The position numbers were made by a program, and so were the translations under genes. Shown one piece after another: positions 25,947 to 36,697 of a stretch of 64,000 nucleotides of DNA; within the stretch, counting starts at the first letter, position 1; every line of letters starts with the position of its first letter. The stretch is from Liquorilactobacillus ghanensis DSM 18630 (GTDB taxonomy: Bacteria; Bacillota; Bacilli; Lactobacillales; Lactobacillaceae), in contig NZ_AZGB01000018.1 in NCBI RefSeq assembly GCF_001435235.1, positions 236,829 through 300,828 of the forward strand. The letters run 5' to 3'. The notes under the pieces were generated by a model, which had not been told where the DNA came from, did not search any database, and was given only the letters and a program-made list of their open reading frames with translations.

Positions 25947-27314
25947 ATGAATAGCGGCAGTAACAAAATATTTCAATTTTTGAATAATCAATTAACCGAA
26001 CCTATGACAAAGTTCTCACAATTTCGTATTGTAAGGGGCATTACAGCAGCTGGAACGATATCTATGCCTTTCATTATCACAGGCTCAATATTTATATTCA
26101 TTAGTGCTATTCCTCGAAGCTTTCCGTTTTTAGCAGGACTCTGGTCAGTATCATTGAATAAAGTAGCTAACTTATACCAGTTGATTAATACTGCAACCAT
26201 GGGGATCGTTGCAGTATACTTCTGTTTAGCATTCGGATATGAATACACCCGAATTCAAGCACAAGAAGAGAAAATTGATCTAGTTCCATTGAATGGGGCA
26301 CTACTTTCGCTGATGGCTTTCGTCATCAGTGTACCAGAACTAGTATTCAAGTCAGGAGTTATGTCATTACTCCATACATCTACTGTCATTGATGGATGGC
26401 GCATCAGCAATGGTATCACTCGATTTGGTGCTACAGGAATCTTCACCGCCATCGTCATGGCAATTATTGCAGTTAAAATCTACACTTATTGCGTAAAACA
26501 TCAGTGGAAAATAAGATTGCCTAAAATGGTACCAATTGGTGTATCAAATTCAATTGCTTTTTTAATCCCAACTATTTTAATTGCTTTGGTTGTCGTTACA
26601 ATTAATGGCTTCTTGATAGCAGTCAACACTGATATATATAGATCTATTGCGATTCCATTTAAACTTGTGACCAACCTAACAAATACTTGGGTGTTCTTAT
26701 TGATTGTATATTTCATTGTCCATGTCTTATGGATTGTTGGTATTCATGGTGCAAGTATTGTAACATCACTTCTAACGCCGATTATGCTGGTAAATTTAGC
26801 AGCTAATCAAAATGGTGCACATTTACCCTTTGCTGGCGAGTTCAACAACACTTTCGTTATTGTTGGCGGTTCTGGAGCAACATTGGGCATGGTAATTTAT
26901 ATAACTTTTTTTGCACGATCCGCACAGCTTAGTAATTTAGGTAAAACATCCCTAGTCCCAGCGTTATTTAATATCAATGAACCAATTTTATTTGGAACAC
27001 CTGTAGTATATAATTCTTACACTGCAATTCCGTTCTTCCTAGCACCAATGGCATCTATGTCCATTGCGTACTTTGCAACCAAATTGCACATGGTAAATCC
27101 GCCAATTGCGCAAGTCGCTTGGTCAACGCCTATTGGATTATCCAGTTTCATTGGCTCAGGTGGTGACTGGCGTACCATAATATTAGCAATTGTCTGTGTA
27201 ATTGTCGCATTTGTAATCTGGTTACCATTCATCAAGCATTATGACAATAAACTTTTTTACAATGAACAAAAAAAGATTCATCTAACTCAAAATATTAATG
27301 GAGGTAATAAATAA
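25947..27314 (+). CDS. PTS lactose/cellobiose-family EIIC
   Basis: This is the membrane subunit (455 aa) of the complete cellobiose-type PTS here. It has the conserved IVGIHGASIVTSLL and FNINEPILFGTPVVYNSYTAIPF blocks and about ten hydrophobic segments. AAGAGG lies before the ATG, and the stop codon abuts the ATG of the GH1 gene, whose ribosome-binding site (GGAGG) is inside the last codons here. It would take up and phosphorylate a beta-glucoside that the GH1 enzyme splits. Confidence 0.94.
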   Translation: MNSGSNKIFQFLNNQLTEPMTKFSQFRIVRGITAAGTISMPFIITGSIFIFISAIPRSFPFLAGLWSVSLNKVANLYQLINTATMGIVAVYFCLAFGYEYTRIQAQEEKIDLVPLNGALLSLMAFVISVPELVFKSGVMSLLHTSTVIDGWRISNGITRFGATGIFTAIVMAIIAVKIYTYCVKHQWKIRLPKMVPIGVSNSIAFLIPTILIALVVVTINGFLIAVNTDIYRSIAIPFKLVTNLTNTWVFLLIVYFIVHVLWIVGIHGASIVTSLLTPIMLVNLAANQNGAHLPFAGEFNNTFVIVGGSGATLGMVIYITFFARSAQLSNLGKTSLVPALFNINEPILFGTPVVYNSYTAIPFFLAPMASMSIAYFATKLHMVNPPIAQVAWSTPIGLSSFIGSGGDWRTIILAIVCVIVAFVIWLPFIKHYDNKLFYNEQKKIHLTQNINGGNK

Positions 27315-28748
<1,434 letters not shown>

Positions 28749-28756
28749 TTTATCCA

Positions 28757-28780
28757 AGACGGCATAGCCGTCTATTTTTA
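28757..28780 (+). terminator. Terminator of the EIIBAC-GH1 operon
   Basis: AGACGGC (28757-28763) and GCCGTCT (28767-28773) form a tight hairpin with a three-base loop, followed by ATTTTTAT. Confidence 0.88.
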
Positions 28781-29024
28781 TATCGTTTTCTAATACCCAG
28801 TTTAATCTAGTTTGCGAAATAAAAATCTGTCTATTGAAAAAGCTAAACTCAGCGTTGCTTTAAAATGTAGGTATCAAAATCAGATGCGTATTAATGAAAA
28901 TTAGCATGCAAATTAAAATATAAATCTAAAGGAGGGAATTATGTTATTACAGTAGAATTTGACGAAACAACCCGTTGAAAAATATATGTTGTATTATAAA
29001 ATTTAGCTCATCAAATCATCGTGC

Positions 29025-29753
29025 CTATATCTTCTTAAACATAAATAACTTCATCAAATGAGAGTCATAACTTATTTTAGAGAATGCAAAAAGTTTCCCG
29101 TTGTTCAAATACGAATCATCATACACACATAGAACTGGCGAGCCAATTGGTAATTTAAAGAAAGTACTCATAGCACTATTCATTGCTTCGGCAGCAATTG
29201 CTTCATCTTGAAATCCGGGCTTTAATGCATCATTTTTCTCTATGAAATCGAATAATGAGCCATACAAGGCTGACTCGGGCATATCACCAACAATATCTTT
29301 TAAATAATACGAGCGCTCAAAAATAAATGGTTTACCATCAAGGTATCGAAGACGTTGTACTGCCCACAGCGATTCTTGTGGATCAAGCCGGCTTGCTGAT
29401 GGCAAGAACTCTGCCTCTTGAACAGTAGTTGTTTTAATGTTTGCATGCTCTGTCGTCAGTCGTTTGCCTTGTCGAGATACTTTAGTAGTTAATCCAGCAG
29501 AATTTTGAATAGAAATAATTGAATTATCTAGTCGTGGTCTTACGAAAGTTCCGATTCCATGCGCTTGATATAGATAACCCATGTTACTTAATTTAGCAAG
29601 CGCCTGTCGAAGCGTATAGCGTGTAACATTATATTGAGCCATTAATTCTGGTTCTGAAGGCAATTTATTTGTTGCGTCTCCAATTTTATTTGCTTGTATT
29701 TCTTTAATTAATTTATTAACTAATGTTTCGGTTGCCCTTTCATGCTGCACCAT
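29025..29753 (-). CDS. GntR-family (UTRA) regulator, probably of the adjacent beta-glucoside operon
   Basis: This regulator (242 aa) has a winged-helix N-terminus (about 10-75, LPSEPELMAQYNVTRYTLRQ) and a UTRA domain (about 95-240, with PFIFERSYYLKDIVGDMPES). I chose the ATG at 29753 with GGAAG seven bases upstream; the longer frame to 29822 is unsupported. It lies convergently after the EIIBAC-GH1 operon and belongs to the class of GmuR/TreR-like sugar-phosphate-responsive repressors, so that operon is its likely target. Confidence 0.9.
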   Translation of the reverse strand: MVQHERATETLVNKLIKEIQANKIGDATNKLPSEPELMAQYNVTRYTLRQALAKLSNMGYLYQAHGIGTFVRPRLDNSIISIQNSAGLTTKVSRQGKRLTTEHANIKTTTVQEAEFLPSASRLDPQESLWAVQRLRYLDGKPFIFERSYYLKDIVGDMPESALYGSLFDFIEKNDALKPGFQDEAIAAEAMNSAMSTFFKLPIGSPVLCVYDDSYLNNGKLFAFSKISYDSHLMKLFMFKKI

Positions 29754-29992
29754 GTTTTGACTTCCTTTCATATAAATTACTACTTTAATTATGACATGCT
29801 TATAATAAGCAAGCAACATCACGTCTGTAATCTATATTCTGAATTTCTCAACTGTATCAGCATGATGTCATGATTTCTCCAGCATTTCCTGTCATTATAA
29901 GTTTTAACTCAAATCCAATTACAACAATTAATTTATTAAAAATGTAAATACAGCATTGATAACTCGCTGAACTATTGTACCCATCTTTAATT

Positions 29993-30862
29993 CTAAAAAT
30001 CATGCTGCTGCAGCCACTCGCTTAATAATTGCTGATATTTCCTAGGGCTCTCTATAAATGGCAGATGACGACAACCAGCAAATAATTCCCAACGTGCTTG
30101 TGGTAATTGATCAAACATTGTTTTAGCAATTAATGGGGTACACAAATCATCCGTTCCACTAATAATTAAAACCGGTAGTTTGAGCTCAACTAATTTAGCA
30201 GTGTAATTATAATTCCTTAAATTACCACTAGGGTGATATTCGTTAGGACCCCAAGCTGTCAAATAAGCTTGCTGACCAAAGTTTGTTGCAGTTTTGGTTG
30301 CCGACTGACAGTGCAACTCCATAAAATGTTGATTGGCTCGTAGATAAGCTTCACTAGTAAAATCTTGCTGTTCTTCTGCTTGGCGAATAATTTGTTGTTC
30401 GTTTTGTGGCATAAATTTAAGTAGACGATGTAATTCTTTTTGCCATAAATCAGCATTTGATAGCGTGCTGGATAAGATTACACTTTTAATTCCAGTTGGA
30501 GCATGGTCACATAAGTACATAATTGCCAACATTCCGCCCCAAGACTGTCCCAGCAAATGCACTTGCGCCAAGCCTAATTTTTGCCGTAAGTTAATTAACT
30601 CCGCAACCCATGTTGCTGCCTGATAAAGATCTGGATGCTGATCCGGACGGGATGAACGACCACAGCCTAACTGATCATACATAATCAATTGTCGCTGACT
30701 TTTAACTGCCAATTCATCTAAGTGTTCAAAATACTGATGTGTTGACCCCGGACCACCGTGCAACAGTAATAATGGAGCTTGATTAGTTTTAAAACCACTG
30801 ATACGATAAAAAGTCCGGTATTTACCAAATGGCAAATAGCCGGTAGTAACAGGAATTTTCAC
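29993..30862 (-). CDS. pip: Proline iminopeptidase (alpha/beta hydrolase, S33)
   Basis: This aminopeptidase (289 aa) removes N-terminal proline from peptides in the cytoplasm. It has the oxyanion block LLLHGGPGSTHQYFE, the nucleophile serine in LLGQSWGGMLA (about 107), the aspartate in ISGTDDLCTP and the histidine in GCRHLPFIESP. It starts at a GTG with AAAGGAG upstream, 14 bases after the yaaA stop. Fourth gene of a minus-strand operon with the EIIC-like protein, the DUF915 hydrolase and yaaA. Confidence 0.9.
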   Translation of the reverse strand: MKIPVTTGYLPFGKYRTFYRISGFKTNQAPLLLLHGGPGSTHQYFEHLDELAVKSQRQLIMYDQLGCGRSSRPDQHPDLYQAATWVAELINLRQKLGLAQVHLLGQSWGGMLAIMYLCDHAPTGIKSVILSSTLSNADLWQKELHRLLKFMPQNEQQIIRQAEEQQDFTSEAYLRANQHFMELHCQSATKTATNFGQQAYLTAWGPNEYHPSGNLRNYNYTAKLVELKLPVLIISGTDDLCTPLIAKTMFDQLPQARWELFAGCRHLPFIESPRKYQQLLSEWLQQHDF

Positions 30863-30876
30863 TACTGAGGTCTCCT

Positions 30877-31626
30877 TTATAGTTTATTTTTAACAAATAC
30901 TAATTCTGTCAACGTTGATAATTCTGCTGAAAAGCAATAACCTTCAACTGAAAATTTTTTCAAATCTGCTACTTGATTAATTTTATTTTCAACAATAAAT
31001 CGCACCATATTCCCTCGGGCACGTTTCGCAGCAGTTGCAAATTGACGTAATTTCCCGTCACGGTACTCTTTGAATAAACATGTCACCCATTTGTCGGTTG
31101 GCTGCAAGTATTTCTCGACGGCTTTAGCATATTCTTTCGATGCCAAATTAATTACCATATCATGTGACCTGAAAAGTTCCCGATATAATTTATCACCCCA
31201 GAAATCATACAAGTTCCGGTATTCGTCCAGCTTAATTTTAGCCTGCATTTCCAAACGATAAGGTTTTATTCCATCCAATGCCCGTAAGATGCCATAAAAA
31301 CCCGAAAGAATATATAGGTCATGCCGGCTGCGCTCCAAAGCCGCTGCAGTAAACAGCTGCGGTCCCATTGCTTGAAATTGTATTCCATTATAGCTCATGA
31401 TTGCCGGTGTTAACGGCGGCTGATTTAATTCAAGTGACATTAAATTTCGATAATTAAGCTGCGCTAATTTGTCGCTGCAACGCCAAACACTCTTAATTTC
31501 TTGATAACTCAGCGATTGCAACCAATCTAATAATCGCTGACTTTCAGCTAAGAAAGGCGGTTGACTAGAACAATCAAATTCATCATCGGTCACCATTTTC
31601 TTGGCCGGAGAAATAACTATTTTCAT
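30877..31626 (-). CDS. yaaA: YaaA family peroxide-stress DNA-binding protein
   Basis: This protein (249 aa) belongs to the YaaA (UPF0246/DUF328) family, known in E. coli to lower free iron and protect DNA under hydrogen peroxide. It has the family's signature start MKIVISPAKKM, the YILSGFYGILRALDGIKPYRLEM block and the C-terminal AKRARGNMVRFIVEN. AAGGAGG precedes the ATG. It lies 30 bases after the DUF915 hydrolase and 14 bases before pip. A clear family member of normal length. Confidence 0.92.
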   Translation of the reverse strand: MKIVISPAKKMVTDDEFDCSSQPPFLAESQRLLDWLQSLSYQEIKSVWRCSDKLAQLNYRNLMSLELNQPPLTPAIMSYNGIQFQAMGPQLFTAAALERSRHDLYILSGFYGILRALDGIKPYRLEMQAKIKLDEYRNLYDFWGDKLYRELFRSHDMVINLASKEYAKAVEKYLQPTDKWVTCLFKEYRDGKLRQFATAAKRARGNMVRFIVENKINQVADLKKFSVEGYCFSAELSTLTELVFVKNKL

Positions 31627-31656
31627 TCCTACCTCCTTAATGTTTATCGTCTGTCG

Positions 31657-32499
31657 TTACTTTCGCTCTAATTGCGGTTTTTGCGTGCGTAGTACATTTT
31701 GTTCAATTAATTTGATAATTTGCCGATTTTGCGGTAAATCAGAATGTTCTGTATTATCTCCGGTTACCGTTATTCTGGTATAATGTGCTACCTGTCCCTG
31801 AAAAACATATTTACCCGCGGCAACACTCTCCGCGGCAACCAGACCATCTGTTGAGTAGTTAATGCTGCCATTAATTGAATAAACGATCAAATGTTTGGGT
31901 ATTTTTTTTCTGCCGTTTATTAATTCTTTTAAAATATTTGTTTTCTTGTTTAAATTACGTTCTTTAAAATTATACGGAGTTCCAATCGTCATTAATCGAT
32001 CAATCGAAAAACGATTTTGATCAAAATACTTTTCTAAATATAAAGTCCATATTAGTCCACCATTTGAATGACCAATTCCAGAAAAACGATTAAAGCCATA
32101 AATTTTTTCAAGTTGATTAACTGCCAAATTCATCCAAGCTGCCTGCCGCTGTACTGGCTGATAACCATCTGCATTATCAGCAAAAGCAATAACCATAAAT
32201 GGTCGATGATCATGACTTAATAATTTCCCACTGATTCGCAACTTATTATTTCGCTCGACTGTTACTTTAATTAAACTATGCGAATGAACTGAGTCATGAT
32301 TAATAATTTTCACTAAACTATCAAAACGGTTCTGCGTCGCGCTTGAACCCGGCACCATAATAATCGGATCAAGCGCTGAACGATGTGCAGCTCGATCTGA
32401 TTTAACTTCTTTTTTCATCCAGCCAGCCGCTGGCAGCGCTAAGATCATGGTAATTAAAATTAAACCAATCACCCAAATTAAATTTTGCTTTTTAAGCAA
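31657..32499 (-). CDS. DUF915-type alpha/beta hydrolase, membrane-anchored
   Basis: This is an alpha/beta hydrolase (280 aa) of the DUF915 group, found mostly in lactobacilli and relatives. A hydrophobic N-terminal segment (about 6-27) would export or anchor it. It has the oxyanion-type start PIIMVPGSSAT, the nucleophile serine in FSGIGHSNGGLIWTLYL and a late histidine in DNTEHSDLPQN. I chose TTG at 32499, nine bases after AGGGGGCGG; it overlaps the end of the EIIC-like gene by eight bases. A lipase/esterase role on the cell surface is likely; the substrate is unknown. Confidence 0.85.
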   Translation of the reverse strand: MLKKQNLIWVIGLILITMILALPAAGWMKKEVKSDRAAHRSALDPIIMVPGSSATQNRFDSLVKIINHDSVHSHSLIKVTVERNNKLRISGKLLSHDHRPFMVIAFADNADGYQPVQRQAAWMNLAVNQLEKIYGFNRFSGIGHSNGGLIWTLYLEKYFDQNRFSIDRLMTIGTPYNFKERNLNKKTNILKELINGRKKIPKHLIVYSINGSINYSTDGLVAAESVAAGKYVFQGQVAHYTRITVTGDNTEHSDLPQNRQIIKLIEQNVLRTQKPQLERK

Positions 32500-33745
32500 G
32501 ATTTGCCGCCCCCTTATTTGTTTTACAACACATACTTGACTTAACAAAGGGATAGTAAATCAGCATGCTAATGAGCAGCAATAAAATTGTAAATATCAAA
32601 ACCCGCCAACTGCCATTTGTCCCTAAAAAAGCACCTAAAATTGCTGGGGTACCATTAGGAACCAAATACACTGCTGGCGGCAGGATATTAAGGGCTATCG
32701 CCGCCGCAGCCAGCCAAATACTGACTAATGGTGCCAACAGTAATGGGCCTAGTAAACGCCAGTTAAAGATCAAAGGCAATTCCGCTAAAAGGCCACCATT
32801 TAAATTAAAAAATACTGGAAAAAGATTAAGTTCAGCGGCTCTTTTTTGTTGTTGTTTTCCAACCAGCAGTAACACCAGCAGCAAGGCCAATAATTGTCCA
32901 CTGCCACCTAATAGAGCATACGAACCCAGCAAGCTGTGGACATTTAACGGTTGTGGCAAATCTTTTAAACTATTCTTAGTCAGTGCAGCCGCTAAATTTA
33001 TACTATTAGCTGCATCGTCATTAAAATCAGCGGTTAAATTTCCCGGACTAACAGCCCCAATCCATAATTGCAATGTATTTAAAATGGATTGCCAACTAGC
33101 AACAATTACTCCTGGCAATTGGTAGTTGCTAAGATTAAGATAACTTAAAATATTACTTAAAAACCAATGATTACACTGCAGAAAATAGTTTATTTCACGA
33201 ATCACTCCTCCTTCAAATAAAGAAGCTAACGTAATTTGCCAAAGCTGCAATGTCCAATTTTTTCGGACAAATAAGCGCTGTAATCCATAATAAGTTGCTG
33301 CTCCCAGCAAGCCAACTAAAATAGCCTCTAAAAAGGTTGCTTGTCCGCCTAACCAATTCAAGCCGGCTCCGATTGAAAAAATTCGGTGGGAATAACTAAT
33401 CGTCAACAACAACAACAGGGCAGCTAAAGCACTCTGCAGCCTTTCTGTTTGATTAGCTGTTCTGCAGCGTTGAATATGAAAAGCTGCTGTTGCCATGCAA
33501 AGCAGCAGCAAAAATGCACTGAAACAAATCTGACTTAAAGCCGTTGTCACCACACCAAATTCAATTACCCAGTGCCAATGGCTAAAATTAAAGATTTGAT
33601 AAAAAAAACTGCTTGGTTGAAAAAAACTATTATTCAAACACTCAAAAAATAATCCCAGCAACAGCAGCGGGGCACTTAACCGCAAACTCTGCCAACAACT
33701 TTCACGCCAATTAGCTAAAAAAGCAAATTTATTGTTTAACTTCAT
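32492..33745 (-). CDS. Degenerate PTS EIIC-like membrane protein
   Basis: This protein (417 aa, about ten hydrophobic segments) looks like a cellobiose-family EIIC that has lost key residues. Where EIICs have FNINEP-x-x-FG-x-P, this one reads FNLNGGLLAELPLIFN, so the conserved Glu-Pro pair is gone. The C-terminal pattern (YLVPNGTPAILGAFLGTNGSWR then YYPFVK) still follows the EIIC layout, with W-R-x-x and PF-x-K blocks. It is the first gene of an operon with the DUF915 hydrolase (overlapping by eight bases), yaaA and pip, with no EIIA or EIIB. It may have become a receptor, scaffold or facilitator. Function unknown. Confidence 0.75.
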   Translation of the reverse strand: MKLNNKFAFLANWRESCWQSLRLSAPLLLLGLFFECLNNSFFQPSSFFYQIFNFSHWHWVIEFGVVTTALSQICFSAFLLLLCMATAAFHIQRCRTANQTERLQSALAALLLLLTISYSHRIFSIGAGLNWLGGQATFLEAILVGLLGAATYYGLQRLFVRKNWTLQLWQITLASLFEGGVIREINYFLQCNHWFLSNILSYLNLSNYQLPGVIVASWQSILNTLQLWIGAVSPGNLTADFNDDAANSINLAAALTKNSLKDLPQPLNVHSLLGSYALLGGSGQLLALLLVLLLVGKQQQKRAAELNLFPVFFNLNGGLLAELPLIFNWRLLGPLLLAPLVSIWLAAAAIALNILPPAVYLVPNGTPAILGAFLGTNGSWRVLIFTILLLLISMLIYYPFVKSSMCCKTNKGAANLA

Positions 33746-34052
33746 TGCTGCACCTTCTAAACACCAAAATCAAATCTAATTCTACTCTTCAATTTATTAA
33801 TTATGGCATAAATTTTACAGCAACCGTCGCTGCAAGTCGACTCTGAATTCTTATTTATGGTAAGGGCTTGCGTATCAATCGATATGGCGGTTTGCTACAT
33901 ACTCTTTATCAAACTATCACACATACCATGTTCAAAGTATCATATCATAATGCGCCATTCAGGTAGAAAGTTGAAAATGGTTGATAAATCTCAATACGAG
34001 AATAACTAGTTCTAACATATTACCTCTGAATTCAAAATAATGAACCTAGAAA
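33746..34052. other. Intergenic region holding the outer boundary of the rlmH island
   Basis: No gene is seen. Positions 33851-33871 read on the minus strand as codons for A-S-P-Y-H-K-stop, a copy of the rlmH C-terminus (listed as a repeat). The stretch between it and the HEPN gene shows no coding frame. Confidence 0.5.
33855..33868 (-). repeat. Distal copy of the rlmH 3'-end direct repeat (attachment-site-like)
   Basis: TTATGGTAAGG-G-CT repeats the rlmH terminus at 36702-36715 (11 identical bases, one change, two more identical). Read on the minus strand from 33871 it encodes A-S-P-Y-H-K and a stop, as rlmH encodes G-S-P-Y-H-K and a stop. The bases upstream are unrelated to rlmH. This looks like the far junction of an SCC-type insertion. 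Confidence 0.65.
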
Positions 34053-35387
34053 TCAATATAGATCAAATTCACTCATTTTTATCAAACGTTTCTTTTCTGG
34101 AATATCGGAACTTTGTTCTTCGACGTATATAGTACCTACCAAACTCATCAGCATATGTCGGATAACTAGCAATAAATGAATAGAAACACCAATTAGTTTT
34201 GTATACGAAATTTCACCATTTTCTGTCGTACTCACTATATGCCTATGCTCAATTATGTTTCTTACTAGATCCATCTTTATCGCATCGGGCGATATCAGTC
34301 CATTGTACCGATGATTCTTTTCCTCTTTCTGTAGCCAAAAAAGATCATGAAGGAAAGTGTTAGGAATTTGTTGAATTCTTTCGGAATTCCAAATAGAATA
34401 AAAATTTACTTTTTCATCTTTTATACCTAATTTAAAGTATTTGTTAATAATATATGCGGCTTTATCGAAAAAACCATATAACCAAATAAATTCGCGTTGT
34501 ACACCCTCGATATCAGCCTTACGTGACTGCTTTAAAATAAATACCTGCTTACGTGATCGTTGATAGCTTACAATTAACGAATTAAGCCATCCTCCCACAG
34601 TAGATTCTAGAAATTCTTTGGAAAGAAGGTTGGATAGATCAATGTCAAAGCTTGCCTGGCGAAAAGCTCCTAGGTCATTAAGATTGTTTAAGAATAAAGT
34701 ATTTCGACAGCTCCAATATTTAAACGAATTATTTTTACTCATCAATTCAAATTTTGCATATGGATCATACCACGATTGTTTCATAAAAGACTCTTTTAGA
34801 TTTTCAAAATGTTCTTTCAAGCCCTCAAAGTAAGAACCAAGCTCGGCCGCAGCTACTTTCTTTGCACGATTGGTGTCAAACTGTTGTACTAACTGAAACA
34901 TATAATTAAACAACTCAGCATGACCATGATAGTCAAACATTGTATAATGTCGGTCAATAGCAAACAATAGTCCACTAATGGCAACATCAAAATGGTCGTC
35001 GTGCTTCAAGGCTTTGGTGAACATTTGAATGGCTGAAGATGTTCGAAATGCATCAGCATAATTTGCACCTAGATTCGTAACGCTCCTTAGGTAAACATTA
35101 ATTATTTCAGCTTGTTTTTGCTTATTTAACAGTTCAAACTTATGTTGCAACAACAAGTAGCAATATTCAGATAAGTAGTCATCATCAGTCATGGGGTGAA
35201 TTACTTGTCGAACGAGATGTCGTTCTTCTTGGAATGCACTTCCACATTCATAAAGAAATTTTATCTCAAGTTCGTTGTTCTCAAAGTTCATCCGATTTGC
35301 TTGATACTCATTAAAAATTTCATGTACGCTTGAATAGTCAGTCATCATACTCAAATTTAAAATATCAGAATCCGTAACTGTTTTCAT
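34053..35387 (-). CDS. LA2681-like HEPN domain protein (putative RNase, defence type)
   Basis: This protein (444 aa) has a helical N-terminal part (about 1-230) resembling tetratricopeptide-like repeats and a C-terminal HEPN domain (about 300-430). The HEPN catalytic motif R-x4-H is present as VRNIIEHRHIV, with Arg376 and His381. It is preceded by FLHDLFWLQKE, and both match what I know of the LA2681-like HEPN group. Such domains act as ribonucleases in phage-defence and toxin systems. The start has AGGGGG upstream. It is the only intact gene in the island beside rlmH, with no visible antitoxin or partner. Family moderately sure, activity inferred. Confidence 0.72.
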   Translation of the reverse strand: MKTVTDSDILNLSMMTDYSSVHEIFNEYQANRMNFENNELEIKFLYECGSAFQEERHLVRQVIHPMTDDDYLSEYCYLLLQHKFELLNKQKQAEIINVYLRSVTNLGANYADAFRTSSAIQMFTKALKHDDHFDVAISGLLFAIDRHYTMFDYHGHAELFNYMFQLVQQFDTNRAKKVAAAELGSYFEGLKEHFENLKESFMKQSWYDPYAKFELMSKNNSFKYWSCRNTLFLNNLNDLGAFRQASFDIDLSNLLSKEFLESTVGGWLNSLIVSYQRSRKQVFILKQSRKADIEGVQREFIWLYGFFDKAAYIINKYFKLGIKDEKVNFYSIWNSERIQQIPNTFLHDLFWLQKEEKNHRYNGLISPDAIKMDLVRNIIEHRHIVSTTENGEISYTKLIGVSIHLLLVIRHMLMSLVGTIYVEEQSSDIPEKKRLIKMSEFDLY

Positions 35388-35623
35388 TCACATACCCCCT
35401 AATTTGAAATAACGTTTATGATCAGATTATATGATTTTCTCGCATATCAACTAAAGACGCCAACATGCTAACCTCAGATAATTAGTACCTAAATTATGGT
35501 ACTGGATTGACTGTATTTCACTATTCATAACATCACTGAAAAATTCAAATTCTAAGCATCCGTCAAAGCCGTAAATATTGCAACGATAATTGCTGTTGCT
35601 AGAGGTGCCCAAAACTATCTGAT

Positions 35624-35957
35624 TCATTGATTTCTCTTAAACGCGCGATATCGTTTCTTAAATGTATATCCCTTAGGCATGTTCAAAATCATCGGTTCGT
35701 AATTTTCACCTGTTTCAGTATCGTACATCCGTACATCACTCCATGCATATGGTCCAATTAAGAGCCAACTATCCTCATCTAACTCGAGAATAAAACCCCA
35801 AACAACGGTACTTGGAGTTTTGGGCTGACTTCGAAAAACATGATTTAATGGGGTAAAACTTCTGTGCTAGGTCTTACTTCTATATATCAGGACCATTACT
35901 TTAACTGGTGCATCGCTAAATTTCTCGATTCTCAAGAATAAGCGTCTTCATATCCAT
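35624..35957 (-). pseudogene. Decayed hypothetical gene in the rlmH island
   Basis: A reading frame of about 110 codons is broken twice. It starts MDMKTLILENRE, shifts frame near 35922, continues KFSDAPVKVMVLIYRSKT to an in-frame TAG near 35868, and then runs on through STVVWGFILELDEDSWLLIG and GENYEPMILNMPKGY to TGA at 35624. The sense of the protein is kept across the lesions, so decay is recent. I do not recognise the family. Confidence 0.6.
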
Positions 35958-36004
35958 TATAACTGAGCACAGCCTACATCGACTAACCACCTCTAGCTAA
36001 TGAA

Positions 36005-36660
36005 TCAACTCCCCAAGCTACAATCAATTCGGATACCACTGCCTTTTGGATGTATCACCATTAGTTGTACTTGTGATTCTGCGGCGTATCTTCTTTGATT
36101 CGTCAAAGAATCACGAAGACTAATTCCGACATCTAAATTTAATCTTTTTTGTTCGATCAAATTATTTAGGTTCTCTATATTTTTTTCTCACTAACCGTCC
36201 TGCAATTGTTTTCAAAAACAACCCTGGAATAGTCATCACAGTTGACTCGCCTGAAACTAAAGCAGGAATAGGCTCTAATGTTATCGACTTTCTCATCCAT
36301 GACTCGCCCCCTAAATCATTCAACTTTATGAGTTCGTCATTTGGATTTGGCACATCAAGAATATCCAACAATTTTTATGAGAATCCAATTTCTAGTTCTA
36401 TTGTAAGGATTGAACCTTTTCCAGTGTTGAACAAAGATACCTCAATTTTAGGATCAGTCACTTTATAATCATCAGAAATGCTTATGACGTCTGAATGATC
36501 AATCACAATACATGGCTCTAACCGCTTCACTTCAAGCCGTCGTTCTCGATTTTCCTTAACACGCATAAATAACCAACGGTCCAACAATACTAAAAATTGC
36601 GCCAATAGCTGAGCCAAGTATAGCAACCACAAACTGGTTGAAATTAATCAATGCTTGCAT
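36005..36660 (-). pseudogene. Decayed membrane-anchored hypothetical gene in the rlmH island
   Basis: One gene of about 219 codons is broken by three lesions. It starts at ATG 36660 with GGAGAAAATTGAAG upstream and encodes a hydrophobic N-terminus (FVVAILGSAIGAIFSIVGPL). A frameshift near 36560 leads to RVKENRERRLEVKRLEPCIV, an in-frame TAA at 36375-36377 interrupts it, then it reads LVSGESTVMTIPGLFLKTIA. A second frameshift near 36180 leads to LNLDVGISLRDSLTNQRRYA and the TGA at 36005. Function unknown; it would have been a single-pass membrane protein. Confidence 0.7.
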
Positions 36661-36697
36661 CTTCAATTTTCTCCAATCTCAATTTCACAAAACTGCA

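Noticed and set aside
28920-28957. AAAGGAGGGAATTATG followed by a four-codon frame
   Set aside because: The ribosome-binding site is perfect but the frame stops after MLLQ; no longer frame can be restored with confidence.
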